This document shows, piece after piece, positions 55,553 to 64,000 of a stretch of DNA of 64,000 nucleotides. The DNA is taken from NCBI GenBank assembly GCA_934675465.1, contig CAKUQM010000004.1, positions 1 to 64,000 of the forward strand, in the 5' to 3' direction. The notes below the pieces were generated by a model that had not been told where the DNA came from, did not search any database, and saw nothing but the letters and a program-made list of their open reading frames with translations. Position numbers and translations under genes: made by a program. Source of the stretch: an uncultured Erysipelotrichaceae bacterium (GTDB lineage Bacteria > Bacillota_I > Bacilli_A > Erysipelotrichales > Erysipelotrichaceae). Within the stretch, counting starts at the first letter, position 1; every line of letters begins with the position of its first letter.

Positions 55553-55952
55553 GTCCTTTATTTAAGCCACATTTTTAAATTTAAAACTTTTATATAAACA
55601 TAGTTGAAAAGTTATCCACAATAGAGTACACTTTGTTGTTTGTTAACACAAATTATTAACATAGAATCCACAGCTCATTTTTAAAGTTTTCCACATTGTG
55701 TGGAAAAGTGGAAAATAGCTTAAAAGCCTTTATTTATAAGGGTTTTAACAATCCTCAATTGTGTAAATCTATGTTAATTATTAAGAGTTTTGTCACTAAT
55801 CCACACTTTTTCATTCTGTGGAAAACATATCAACTTTTTATCCACAATTTAAATAATGTGGAAAACTGTGGAAAACTCCATAAAGTTCACTGTTTATAAG
55901 CTTATATTGATGTTGACAATGTGGAATGTGGAAAACTTGCCAATTTTCTTCC

Positions 55953-55981
55953 TTGAATTGTGGAAAACTCAAACGTATAAT
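55953..55981 (+). promoter_or_regulatory. dnaA promoter with DnaA box in the spacer
   Basis: TTGAAT (55953-55958), 17 bases and TATAAT (55976-55981). TGTGGAAAA (55959-55967) fills the spacer, which fits autorepression of dnaA by DnaA. Confidence 0.7.
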
Positions 55982-56008
55982 TGGTTTTACTTAAGGAAAT
56001 AGTGGGAT

Positions 56009-57364
56009 ATGAATGGATATGAATATTATTTAAAAGATGTCTGGGAGAAGACTCTTCAACTTATAAAAACAAACCAAAGTGTAAATGAACAAACAATAGA
56101 TTTAATCTTTAATGGAAGTAAATTAGATAACATCGAAGATAGTATCGCTAAGATACAGGCAGATAGTTTTTTATCTTTTACAATCATGGATCAACACAAA
56201 ACAGATATTGAATTAGGACTTCAAAGTATCTTATCTGATGATAGTATCAAATGTAGAATTGTTGAAAAGAGTGAAGAAAAGAAGCCAACTACGGTAACTT
56301 TATTTAAAAACGAATTCTTTGATAGAGAACTTGACCCAAGTATGAACTTTACTTCATTCGTGCTTGGTAAATCAAATAGCCAGGCTCAAGTAGCTTCTTT
56401 AACCTGTGCTAAAAACTTAGGCTTAGTTTACAATCCTTTATTTATATATGGAAATTCAGGACTAGGAAAGACACACTTGCTAAACGCAATAGGTAATGAA
56501 GTAACATCTAATATGCCTAATAAAAAGATTGGTTTTATTTCAGGTAATGACTTTATCGATGCCTTGCAAAAGGCTAGAAAAAATGGCAATACTGATGAAT
56601 TTAAATCTTCTTTTTTTGATTTAGATTTATTGTTAATTGATGATATTCAATTCATCGCTGGTAAAGAATGGACTCAAGAAGTATTCTTCTCAATCTTTAC
56701 TAAACTTGTAAATAATAGAAAACAAATTTGTATTACAGCCGATAGATCACCAGGCGATATCAAAGGCTTAGAAGACAGATTATTATCACGTTTTAATCAA
56801 GGTTTAAATGTAAATATTGAATCACCAGAATATGAAACAAGTATTCGTATTTTAAAGATGAAAATTGCCAACAACGTAAGCTTCCAAGATAAGGTAGATG
56901 AAGAAGTTCTTTCTTATATCGCCACTAACTTCTCAAAAGATGTTAGATCACTAGAAGGTGCCATTAATAGATTATTATTCTATTTCATAAACTTTAACTT
57001 TTCAGGTGAAGATCATATCACTATGAAACTAGCTTATGATGCCTTTAAAGGCGAAGTTGTTGAAAATAGCACCAAGAATGAATTAAATATTGCAAAAATT
57101 AGAAAAGCTGTTTGTGACTATTACAATATCACAAGACAACAGATATGTTCAGCTAATAGAACTAAAAACATCGCGATTCCTAGACATATTGCGATGTATC
57201 TATGTAGGGAAATGTTAGATTCTCCATATAAAGAAATTGGTAATGAATTTGGTAAAAGAGATCATTCAACTGTCATCAATGCCTGTGAAAAGGTTGAAAA
57301 GCTTTGTAAGAGTGATTCAGCTTATTTAAAAGCGATAACAGATATTAAAACTAGAATATCTTAA
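56009..57364 (+). CDS. dnaA: Chromosomal replication initiator DnaA
   Basis: 451 residues, usual length. Domain I (about 1-80), a short linker, then the AAA+ domain: YGNSGLGKTHLLNAIGNE (Walker A near 151), LLLIDDIQFIAGKEWTQEVF (Walker B near 210), LLSRFNQGLN (arginine-finger/VII region). Domain IV has CREMLDSPYKEIGNEFGKRD and HSTVINACEKV, the DnaA box-binding HTH. Walker A reads GNSGLGKTH where many bacteria have GGVGLGKTH, a mild variation. ATG with AAGGAAAT about 9 bases upstream. Binds DnaA boxes on both sides of the gene and opens the origin. Confidence 0.98.
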   Translation: MNGYEYYLKDVWEKTLQLIKTNQSVNEQTIDLIFNGSKLDNIEDSIAKIQADSFLSFTIMDQHKTDIELGLQSILSDDSIKCRIVEKSEEKKPTTVTLFKNEFFDRELDPSMNFTSFVLGKSNSQAQVASLTCAKNLGLVYNPLFIYGNSGLGKTHLLNAIGNEVTSNMPNKKIGFISGNDFIDALQKARKNGNTDEFKSSFFDLDLLLIDDIQFIAGKEWTQEVFFSIFTKLVNNRKQICITADRSPGDIKGLEDRLLSRFNQGLNVNIESPEYETSIRILKMKIANNVSFQDKVDEEVLSYIATNFSKDVRSLEGAINRLLFYFINFNFSGEDHITMKLAYDAFKGEVVENSTKNELNIAKIRKAVCDYYNITRQQICSANRTKNIAIPRHIAMYLCREMLDSPYKEIGNEFGKRDHSTVINACEKVEKLCKSDSAYLKAITDIKTRIS

Positions 57365-57436
57365 TCCACCTATCTCAACACATTTTTCAATACTAAAAAT
57401 GTTAAAATATATTAGTAGTTATCGTGTTATTTGAAG

Positions 57437-57495
57437 TTTTCCACAACTTTCCACACCTTAATTATTATTAGATTATTATTATTTATATATAAAAG
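57437..57495 (+). other. Candidate DNA-unwinding element between dnaA and dnaN
   Basis: Two DnaA boxes, TTTTCCACA (57437-57445) and CTTTCCACA (57447-57455), 10 bp apart, lead into a tract of pure A/T triplets with a 3-base rhythm (TTATTATTAG, ATTATTATTATT) and TATATATAAAAGG. In B. subtilis the unwinding site also lies after dnaA, with DnaA boxes followed by DnaA-trio triplets, so this layout fits a two-part origin. Confidence 0.65.
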
Positions 57496-57503
57496 GAGCG
57501 ACC

Positions 57504-58622
57504 ATGATTTTTAAAATTAACAAACGCGAATTTCTAGATTCACTAACAACTGCCGTAAAAGCAATCTCAAATACTACTCCTTTGCCAATACTAAATGGAA
57601 TTAAGTTAATCGCAGAAAATAATACCTTAACATTAATTTCTTCAGATACTAATATCTCAATTAAGACTGTTATTAAAAACAGTGAAGATAAAGAAATCAT
57701 TTCTATTTCAGAAGAAGGAGAAAATGTTATTGAATCAAGATACTTATTAGATATCGTTAGAAAAATTGATAGCGATACTATTAATGTAGAAATCTTTGAT
57801 AATTCATTGGCTAAAATCTATGGTGGCAAATCAGAAGTTAAAATCAATGCGATGAATTCATATGACTATCCAAACATTAACTTTGATTGTTCAAATACAC
57901 CATTTAAATTTGATACTTATACATTCTTTAAGATTGTTAATGAAACAGCCTTTGCCTGCTCTGAAAAAGATACTCGTCCTGTTTTAACAGGTGTTAACTT
58001 TAAGGCAAAAGATGGCAAGTTACATGTTAATGCGACTGATTCATATCGTTTAGCTTCTAAGGTAGTTGATATTGATTCTAACTTAGACTTCAATATTACA
58101 ATTCCTAGGAAATATTTATTAGACATCTATCATTCTATTTCTAATGTAGAAGAAGTAGAAATTGGCATTGATGCTCAAAAGATTTCATTTATCTTTAACA
58201 ATTCAATCATTCAAACAAGATTATTAGATGATGAATTCCCTGATGTAGCTAGATTAATACCGCCAGCATTCACTCAAAAATTAGTAGTAAATGCTAAGGA
58301 ATTAGCTAGTGCCATTGATAGATCATCTTTCATCAAAGCTGATGGTAAAAATATCGTTAAACTAACAATCAATGAAAAGACCGTTGATGTTACTTCTAAT
58401 GGTTCTAATGGTTCTTCTTTTGAAGAAATAAGTGTAGTTTCATTTGAAGGAAATCCATTTGAAATTTCTTGTTCAGGCAAATATTTAACTGATGCGATTA
58501 AGGCGATGTCAGCTGATGAAATTACTATTTCATTCTCTGGCGAACTTAAACCATTAATTATCACTGATGCTAATGATCCTAGCATTACACAGTTGATTTC
58601 ACCGGTTAGAACCTATAGATAA
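57504..58622 (+). CDS. dnaN: DNA polymerase III sliding clamp (beta subunit)
   Basis: 372 residues, the usual length for a three-domain clamp. N-terminal MIFKINKREFLDSLTTAVKA, NTTPLPILNGIKL, DTRPVLTGVNF in the second domain (DTRPVL is a family marker), ATDSYRLA, DEFPDV, and the C-terminal QLISPVRTYR, close to the family's MP(M/V)R end. AAAGGAG precedes the ATG by 5 bases. A strong terminator follows, so dnaN is probably the end of the dnaA-dnaN unit. Confidence 0.97.
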   Translation: MIFKINKREFLDSLTTAVKAISNTTPLPILNGIKLIAENNTLTLISSDTNISIKTVIKNSEDKEIISISEEGENVIESRYLLDIVRKIDSDTINVEIFDNSLAKIYGGKSEVKINAMNSYDYPNINFDCSNTPFKFDTYTFFKIVNETAFACSEKDTRPVLTGVNFKAKDGKLHVNATDSYRLASKVVDIDSNLDFNITIPRKYLLDIYHSISNVEEVEIGIDAQKISFIFNNSIIQTRLLDDEFPDVARLIPPAFTQKLVVNAKELASAIDRSSFIKADGKNIVKLTINEKTVDVTSNGSNGSSFEEISVVSFEGNPFEISCSGKYLTDAIKAMSADEITISFSGELKPLIITDANDPSITQLISPVRTYR

Positions 58623-58650
58623 ATCAATAAAATTCATTTATAAGCAATTT

Positions 58651-58680
58651 AAAGCCCAAATCTGGGCTTTTTATTTTTAT
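58651..58680 (+). terminator. Terminator after dnaN
   Basis: AAGCCCA, AATC, TGGGCTT (58652-58669) followed by TTTATTTTT, 30 bases past the stop. Confidence 0.88.
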
Positions 58681-58720
58681 TAGTATAGATATATCCACTA
58701 AAAAATATAGGCCAAAAAGT

Positions 58721-58728
58721 GCTATAAT
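58721..58728 (+). promoter_or_regulatory. Leaderless promoter of the yaaA-recF-gyrB-gyrA unit
   Basis: An extended -10 box (TG at 58719-58721 region, then TATAAT at 58723-58728) lies 9 bases before the yaaA ATG. No Shine-Dalgarno site is present. Confidence 0.6.
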
Positions 58729-58737
58729 TTATACTGT

Positions 58738-58944
58738 ATGAAAAGAATTGAAATTAAAGATGAATACATCACATTAGGGCAATTTCTTAAGGTTGCCGAC
58801 ATTATCGCATCTGGTGGCGAAGCTAAAATCTTTTTAAATTCTAATATCATTCTAGTCAATGATGAAGAAGATAATCGCCGTGGTCGCAAACTACACAAAG
58901 GGGATAAGGTAAGTATCCTTGGAGTCGATTATCTTATATGTTAG
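58738..58944 (+). CDS. yaaA: S4-domain RNA-binding protein YaaA
   Basis: 68 residues: EYITLGQFLKVADIIASGGE, LNSNIILVNDEEDNRRGRKL and GDKV are the S4 fold of the B. subtilis YaaA family. Probably binds RNA; its role next to recF is not established. The start aligns well with YaaA proteins although no Shine-Dalgarno site is present. It overlaps recF by 7 bases. Confidence 0.93.
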   Translation: MKRIEIKDEYITLGQFLKVADIIASGGEAKIFLNSNIILVNDEEDNRRGRKLHKGDKVSILGVDYLIC

Positions 58945-59981
58945 TTGATTCTTTAAAACTTAATAATTATCGTAATTACAAATCTAATAGTTTTAAGTTT
59001 GAAAAAGGATTAAATATTATCATAGGAAAAAATGGGGTTGGCAAAACCAACATTTTAGAGAGTCTAGTGGTTGTTTCTAATACTAAATCATTTAGAACCT
59101 TAAATGATAATGATCTTATTAGAAAAGGTACAGATTACGCCAAGATTGACTTACTTTGTGATAATAATCATCTTAAAGTAGTTATCAGTAATAATGGCAA
59201 AAGATTATATATCAATGATATTCCAATTAAGAAAACATCAGAATTCATTGGTAAACTAAACTGTATCTTATTTAAACCATCAGACCTTAATTTATTTACG
59301 GACATGCCTCGTGATAGAAGAAGATTAATGGATCTTGAGATAGGTAAGGTAAGTAAAGAATATTTAAACGCATTATCTCATTATAATTTATTGCTTAAAG
59401 ATAAGAATAAATTATTAAAAGAAGAAAAAATTAATATGGATTATCTAGATATTATTGATACTAAGATGTTGGAAGAAATGAAAGTTATTTTAAAACACCG
59501 CTATGAATTCTTTGAAGTCATCAACGAATCAATCAATGATATCTTCAATAATCTACTAGGAACTAATCATAAATTAAACGTTAAGTATTTAGCTTGTAGT
59601 AATTTGAATGATTTAGAAAACATGATGAAGAAAAGTAGAGAGCGTGATTTATTTAATCATTACGCAACATTTGGTACTCATCATGATGACTATGAATTTT
59701 ATTATGATTATTCTTTAATCAAGACCATTGCCTCACAAGGACAATGTCGTGCTGCTGTTATTAGTTTTAAGTTAGCACTGGAAAAATATATAAGAAAGAA
59801 AACTAAAGAGTTACCAATAATTTTATTGGATGACATCTTATCAGAACTTGATAATGATAATAAGTTACGTTTATTAAGAAACATTCCTTATGATAATCAA
59901 GTTGTGATAACAGGAACTGATCTTAATAATATCAAAATTGGAAATAAGATAAATTTAATTAAATTAGAAGGAGGACAATGA
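58938..59981 (+). CDS. recF: DNA replication and repair protein RecF
   Basis: 347 residues, SMC/Rad50-like ATPase. Walker A is GKNGVGKTNILESL (near 30-43), the signature-like region has SQGQCRAAVISFKLAL, and Walker B is LPIILLDDILSELD. Opening MLVDSLKLNNYRNY and FEKGLNIIIGKNG are RecF hallmarks. It helps load RecA at gaps. TGA stop overlaps the gyrB start. Confidence 0.96.
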   Translation: MLVDSLKLNNYRNYKSNSFKFEKGLNIIIGKNGVGKTNILESLVVVSNTKSFRTLNDNDLIRKGTDYAKIDLLCDNNHLKVVISNNGKRLYINDIPIKKTSEFIGKLNCILFKPSDLNLFTDMPRDRRRLMDLEIGKVSKEYLNALSHYNLLLKDKNKLLKEEKINMDYLDIIDTKMLEEMKVILKHRYEFFEVINESINDIFNNLLGTNHKLNVKYLACSNLNDLENMMKKSRERDLFNHYATFGTHHDDYEFYYDYSLIKTIASQGQCRAAVISFKLALEKYIRKKTKELPIILLDDILSELDNDNKLRLLRNIPYDNQVVITGTDLNNIKIGNKINLIKLEGGQ

Positions 59982-61924
59982 TGCCTGATACAAATATAAA
60001 ACATGATGAATATACTTCAGATGATATTCAAGTCTTAGAGGGTCTGGAAGCAGTTAGAAAAAGACCTGGTATGTATATTGGTACTACATCTGATGCAGGT
60101 CTACATCACTTAATTTGGGAAATCGTCGATAACTCAGTTGATGAAGCTCTTGCAGGTTATGCCCACAGTATTGAAATAACAGTTGATAATAATGATATCG
60201 TTACTGTTAAGGATGATGGCCGTGGTATGCCAGTTGAAATTCATAAGAAAACGGGTATTTCTACGGTAGAAACAATTTTTACTGTCTTGCATGCTGGTGG
60301 TAAATTTGGTGGTGGTGCTTATAAGGTATCTGGTGGTCTTCATGGTGTTGGTGCCAGTGTTGTTAATGCGTTAAGTGAATGGCTAGAAGTTACAATTCAT
60401 AAGAATGGTAAAGTTTACTTTGTAAGATTCCATAACGGAGGGCACGTTGATAAGCCTCTATATGAAATTGGTACTTGTGATATAAAAGATACAGGTTCTA
60501 CTGTAAGATTTAAGGCTGATGGTGAAATCTTTAAAGAGGGAACTGTTTATAACTATAAGACTTTATATGATCGTATTCGTCAAATGGCTTTCCTTAATAA
60601 GAACATCAAGTTTATCTTAAATTGGGATAAGGATGATGAACATAAGGGTTCTACTACTTTCTTATATGAGGGTGGTATTAAGGAATATGTTTCTTTCTTA
60701 AATGAAGGTGAAAATCTATTATTTGATGATGTTTTATATGTAGATGGTACAGATGAAGCTACCAATATTTCAGTAGAAGTAGCTTTTGAATATAACACTT
60801 CTTATACTGAAAAAGTATATTCATTCTGTAATAATATCTTCACACCAGAAGGTGGTATGCATCTAGATGGTTTTAGACAAACACTTGCTAGAGTATTGAA
60901 TGCTTATGCGAAAGATAAGAAGTTCTTAAAACCGGATGATCCAAACTTTACAAATGATGATTTAAAAGAAGGTTTAACAGCTATTATTTCAGTTAAACAT
61001 CCAGATCCTCAATATGAAGGTCAAACTAAGGGTAAGCTTGGTAATGCGGAGGTTAAGCCGGTTGTTAATAAGATTTTTGGTGATTTCTTAAAGAGATGTT
61101 TCTTAGAAAATCCTGATATTGCCAAGATTGTGATTGAAAAGGCTAAGTCAGCATCAGAGGCAAGACTTGCTGCTCAAAAGGCTAGGGAAACAGTTAGAAG
61201 AAAAGATGATTTTGGTGGTTCTAATTTACCTACTAAATTAAAAGACTGTGCAAGTAGAGATGCTTCTATTTGTGAAATCTATATCGTCGAAGGTAATTCA
61301 GCCGGTGGTAGTGCGCAACAAGGTCGTGATTCTAACTTCCAAGCTATTCTTCCTTTAAGAGGTAAAATCTTAAACGTTGAAAAAGCTCGTATGCATAAGA
61401 TTTTCGATAATGCGGAAATTAGAATGATGATACAGGCCTTTGGTTGTGGTTTTGGTGATGAACTAGATATTTCTAAGCTTCGTTATCACAAGATTGTAAT
61501 CATGACCGATGCCGATGTCGATGGTCAACATATCGCATCATTGATGCTTACTTTCTTATATCGTTACTTTAAACCTCTAATCGAGGGTGGTTATGTTTAT
61601 ATTGCGATGCCACCTCTATATAAACTATGTAAGGGTCAAAAGACTTTACGTTATTGTTACTCAGATGAAGAACTTGATTTGGCAAAGCGTGATTTCGGTG
61701 ATGAAAAGTATGATATTCAAAGATATAAAGGTCTTGGTGAAATGGATCCAAGTCAACTTTGGGAGACAACTCTAGATCCTGAAAGAAGAACACTTAAGAG
61801 AGTTACTATTGAGGATGCGATTGATGCGGATAGTGTCTTCTCAATGTTGATGGGTGATGAAGTAGAGCCTAGAAGAAACTTTATTGTTGAGAATGCTCAC
61901 TTTGTGAAGAACTTAGATATTTAA
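59978..61924 (+). CDS. gyrB: DNA gyrase subunit B
   Basis: 648 residues. GHKL ATPase: VRKRPGMYIGTTSDAGLHHL, EIVDNSVDEALAG, DDGRGMPVEIH, SGGLHGVGASVVNALSEW; TOPRIM: VEGNSAGGSAQQGRDSNFQA and MTDADVDGQHIASLMLTFLY; end: RRNFIVENAHFVKNLDI. Two ATGs lie in tandem at 59978 and 59981. AAGGAGG (59968-59974) is only 3 bases from the first and 6 from the second, so the second may be the real start. Directly followed by gyrA. Confidence 0.98.
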   Translation: MMPDTNIKHDEYTSDDIQVLEGLEAVRKRPGMYIGTTSDAGLHHLIWEIVDNSVDEALAGYAHSIEITVDNNDIVTVKDDGRGMPVEIHKKTGISTVETIFTVLHAGGKFGGGAYKVSGGLHGVGASVVNALSEWLEVTIHKNGKVYFVRFHNGGHVDKPLYEIGTCDIKDTGSTVRFKADGEIFKEGTVYNYKTLYDRIRQMAFLNKNIKFILNWDKDDEHKGSTTFLYEGGIKEYVSFLNEGENLLFDDVLYVDGTDEATNISVEVAFEYNTSYTEKVYSFCNNIFTPEGGMHLDGFRQTLARVLNAYAKDKKFLKPDDPNFTNDDLKEGLTAIISVKHPDPQYEGQTKGKLGNAEVKPVVNKIFGDFLKRCFLENPDIAKIVIEKAKSASEARLAAQKARETVRRKDDFGGSNLPTKLKDCASRDASICEIYIVEGNSAGGSAQQGRDSNFQAILPLRGKILNVEKARMHKIFDNAEIRMMIQAFGCGFGDELDISKLRYHKIVIMTDADVDGQHIASLMLTFLYRYFKPLIEGGYVYIAMPPLYKLCKGQKTLRYCYSDEELDLAKRDFGDEKYDIQRYKGLGEMDPSQLWETTLDPERRTLKRVTIEDAIDADSVFSMLMGDEVEPRRNFIVENAHFVKNLDI

Positions 61925-61933
61925 GGAGGCTTT

Positions 61934-64000
61934 ATGGAAGAATTAGATAATCGTTTTTTCAATCATGGAAACATGAAAGAAGTTAATATCTCTTCAGAAA
62001 TGAGAGAAGACTTCTTGAGTTATTCAATGTCAGTTATCATCGATAGAGCCTTGCCTGATGTTAAGGATGGTATGAAGCCAGTTCATAGAAGAGTAATTTG
62101 GGCTATGTATGATGCTGGTTTTACTCCTGATAAGCAACATGTTAAGTCAGCTAATATTGTCGGTGAAGTTATGGGTAAGTATCATCCTCATGGTGATACA
62201 GCTATTTATGATACGATGGTTCGTATGGCACAACCTTTCTCTTATCGCTATCCTCTAGTTGATGGTCATGGTAACTTTGGTTCATTGGATGGTGATGGGG
62301 CTGCAGCTATGCGTTATACCGAAGCTCGTATGTCTAAGATTTCATTAGAGCTTGTTAGTGATATTAAGAAGGAAACAATTGATTGGCGTGATAACTATGA
62401 CGCCAGACACAAAGAACCGGTTGTTTTACCAAGTAGATTCCCTAACTTATTAGTTAATGGCTCTATGGGTATTGCGGTTGGTATGGCTACTAATATGCCT
62501 ACTCATAATTTAGGTGAGTCAATTGATGCCATCATTGCGGTAATGGAAAATCCTGATATTTCAGTTGTTGATCTTATGAATATTATCCCAGGACCTGACT
62601 TTCCAACTGGTGGTTATATCGTAGGTAGAGGTGGTATTAAGTCTGCTTATGAGACTGGTAAGGGTTCTATTATTATGAGATCTAAGGTCTTGATTGAAGA
62701 TTTACCAGGAAATAAACATAAATTAGTTATTAAAGAAATCCCTTATTTAGTTAATAAGCAAGTTATGTATGATAAGATTCATGAACTTGCTAAGGAAAAG
62801 GTAATTGAGGGAATTTCTGATATGAAGGACCTTTCTAATGATAGAAATGGTATTCGTATTGAAATCGAACTTAAGAAGGATGTTCAGGCTGAAGTTGTTT
62901 TGAATCAACTTTATAAGTTAACTCCTGTTCAATCTTCATTTGGTGTAAACAACAATGTCTTGGTTAATAATGTGCCAATGTTATTGTCACTAAAAGAGAT
63001 TATTAATTTATATGTTGATCATCAAATTGATGTCATTAAGAGAAGAACAGCATATGATTTAAGAGAAGATGAAAAGAGAGCTCATATCTTAGAAGGTTTA
63101 AAGATTGCGCTTGATAATATTGATAGAATTGTTGAGATTATTAAGACTTCTAGAACTGATGAAGAGATTCTTGCTAAGTTCAATGATGAGTTTGGTATCG
63201 ATGATAAGCAAGGTGAAGCAATTCTTTCGATGCAACTTAGAAGATTATCAGGCTTATCTTATGAGAAGATTTGTGCTGAGTTAGATGAACTTTATAAGGA
63301 AATCATCGATTTAAAAGATATCTTAGCTAATCATTCTAGAGTTCTTGATATTATTAAGACTGAGTTAACAGTTATTAAGGATAAATATAATGATCCTCGT
63401 CGTACTGAAATTATTGATGGTGATATTGATGTTGATGATGAAGATTTAATTTCAGTTGAAGATGTAATTATTTCATTATCAAGTAATGGTTATATTAAGC
63501 GTCTTCCTGTTAATACTTATAAGACTCAAAATAGAGGTGGTCGTGGTATTAAGGGTATGACTTTAAATGAGGATGATATTATTGATCAAAATATTACGAT
63601 GTCTACTCATGATCACTTATTATTATTTACTAATAAGGGTAAGGTGTATCGTGTTAAGGGTTATAAGATTCCTGAATCAAGTAGAAATGGTAAGGGTATC
63701 CCAGTAATTAATATCATTAATATCGAAAAGGATGAAAAGGTTACGGCTTTAGTTCCTATTAATAGAGAATGGGAGATTAAGGGTTACTTATTCTTTGTGA
63801 CTAAGAATGGTTTATGTAAGAGGGTAGAGGCTAAGGAATTTGAATCTATTAGACAATCAGGTAAGATTGCGATTACGATGAAAGATGATGATGAATTGGT
63901 TACTGTTAAACCAACTCTTGGTGATGAGGAAATTATTATTGCGGCTTCTAATGGTAAGGCAGTACGTTTTGATGAAAGAGGCGTTCGTGCTATGGGTAGA
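61934..64000 (+). CDS. gyrA: DNA gyrase subunit A (5' part, cut by the window edge)
   Basis: The 689 codons seen start ATG-GAA-GAA with AGGAGG 5 bases upstream, 9 bases after gyrB. Catalytic tyrosine 128 is in [11 protein letters not shown]; the quinolone-determining stretch reads [17 protein letters not shown], with Thr89 at the position of E. coli Ser83 and Asp93 at that of Asp87. The GyrA box appears as [11 protein letters not shown] near residue 533, followed by the DNA-wrapping beta-pinwheel. The frame is open to the last base of the window, so the true end is outside. Confidence 0.97.
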   Translation, partial: MEELDNRFFNHGNMKEVNISSEMREDFLSYSMSVIIDRALPDVKDGMKPVHRRVIWAMYDAGFTPDKQHVKSANIVGEVMGKYHPHGDTAIYDTMVRMAQPFSYRYPLVDGHGNFGSLDGDGAAAMRYTEARMSKISLELVSDIKKETIDWRDNYDARHKEPVVLPSRFPNLLVNGSMGIAVGMATNMPTHNLGESIDAIIAVMENPDISVVDLMNIIPGPDFPTGGYIVGRGGIKSAYETGKGSIIMRSKVLIEDLPGNKHKLVIKEIPYLVNKQVMYDKIHELAKEKVIEGISDMKDLSNDRNGIRIEIELKKDVQAEVVLNQLYKLTPVQSSFGVNNNVLVNNVPMLLSLKEIINLYVDHQIDVIKRRTAYDLREDEKRAHILEGLKIALDNIDRIVEIIKTSRTDEEILAKFNDEFGIDDKQGEAILSMQLRRLSGLSYEKICAELDELYKEIIDLKDILANHSRVLDIIKTELTVIKDKYNDPRRTEIIDGDIDVDDEDLISVEDVIISLSSNGYIKRLPVNTYKTQNRGGRGIKGMTLNEDDIIDQNITMSTHDHLLLFTNKGKVYRVKGYKIPESSRNGKGIPVINIINIEKDEKVTALVPINREWEIKGYLFFVTKNGLCKRVEAKEFESIRQSGKIAITMKDDDELVTVKPTLGDEEIIIAASNGKAVRFDERGVRAMGR

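Larger units (their letters stand above)
55531..56008. other. oriC: Origin region upstream of dnaA with a cluster of DnaA boxes
   Basis: 478 bases without a real gene. Two perfect DnaA boxes TTATCCACA lie at 55612-55620 and 55838-55846. Many copies of the variant TTTTCCACA/TGTGGAAAA are at 55544, 55687-55695, 55699-55707, 55817-55825, 55857-55865, 55867-55875, 55927-55935 and 55959-55967. Two of these are exactly 10 bp apart. The cluster, the neighbouring dnaA gene, and the change of gene direction around it mark the chromosomal origin. Confidence 0.92.

Noticed and set aside
55696..55899. Open frame of 67 codons inside the origin region
   Set aside because: It runs through DnaA boxes, has no Shine-Dalgarno site and no recognisable family; the DNA is explained by the origin.
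57380..57402. Hairpin after dnaA as a terminator
   Set aside because: The stem is nearly all A/T (ACATTTTT/AAAAATGT) and no T-run follows; dnaN is probably read from dnaA as well.
1..64000. UGA read as tryptophan, as in Mollicutes
   Set aside because: Several complete genes end in TGA at the expected family length (recF, the MazG-like gene, 21693-23198, 14578-15537).
1..64000. tRNA or rRNA genes
   Set aside because: No cloverleaf with a GGTTCGAATCC-like arm and no rRNA core sequences were noticed while reading; a covariance-model scan was not possible.

Overview
The window is a 64 kb piece of a low-GC, AT-rich bacterial chromosome that contains the replication origin. The order dnaA, dnaN, yaaA (S4 domain), recF, gyrB, gyrA is the classic Bacillota order. 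Protein sequences, purine-rich Shine-Dalgarno sites (AAGGAG), ordinary UGA stop codons and families such as HasB-type UDP-glucose dehydrogenase, YfhO-like proteins, DUF4143 ATPases and single-chain ABC ATPase-permeases suggest a gut-type Bacillota, possibly Erysipelotrichia-like. The species cannot be named from the sequence alone.

Layout. (1) 1-33.6 kb: a minus-strand surface-polysaccharide locus closed on the left by a hairpin terminator at 5-55. It encodes nucleotide-sugar enzymes (RmlA, WecE-like aminotransferase, an HTH-fused UDP-glucose dehydrogenase), three Und-P-sugar synthase-type GT2 enzymes with a DUF2304 partner, another GT2 and a GT8, one Wzx-type flippase, two paralogous O-antigen-ligase/Wzy-like proteins, and twelve large multi-membrane proteins that look like GT-C glycosyltransferases or YfhO/DUF6056-type relatives. 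Two adjacent GT-C genes share a 1186 bp stretch without any difference while their ends have diverged. A broken MBOAT acyltransferase gene lies inside the cluster. (2) 33.6-40 kb: a second surface module on mixed strands: a GT2, a second flippase, and a 1.3 thousand-residue protein that joins a Wzy-like part, a YfhO-like part and ChW-like repeats. (3) 40-53.4 kb: accessory genes: a frameshifted HIRAN gene, a giant ABC ATPase-permease, an AlbA_2/HATPase_c_4 regulator behind an array of TTGTC(T/G)AG boxes, an ABC ATPase/permease/lipoprotein operon with a palindromic operator, a PAS-only protein, an AAA ATPase-DUF4143 protein behind three 33-bp-phased repeats, and a small broken gene. (4) 53.4-55.5 kb: a minus-strand housekeeping operon (Nudix, MazG-like, left-handed beta-helix protein, HAD phosphatase). 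(5) 55.5-64 kb: the origin region and dnaA-gyrA, with gyrA running off the right edge.

How it fits together. Genes to the left of the origin mostly run leftward and those to the right run rightward, so both arms are mostly co-directional with replication; the plus-strand genes between 33.7 and 51.6 kb are head-on exceptions. The polysaccharide genes can be read as a system in which cytoplasmic enzymes make activated sugars, GT2 enzymes load some of them onto undecaprenyl phosphate, flippases export lipid-linked units, and many GT-C enzymes plus Wzy/ligase-like proteins build and decorate the polymer outside the membrane. Several transcription units appear to start with a -10 box only 6-9 bases before the ATG and no Shine-Dalgarno site, which suggests leaderless messages. 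No tRNA, rRNA, CRISPR array, insertion sequence or phage gene was recognised.
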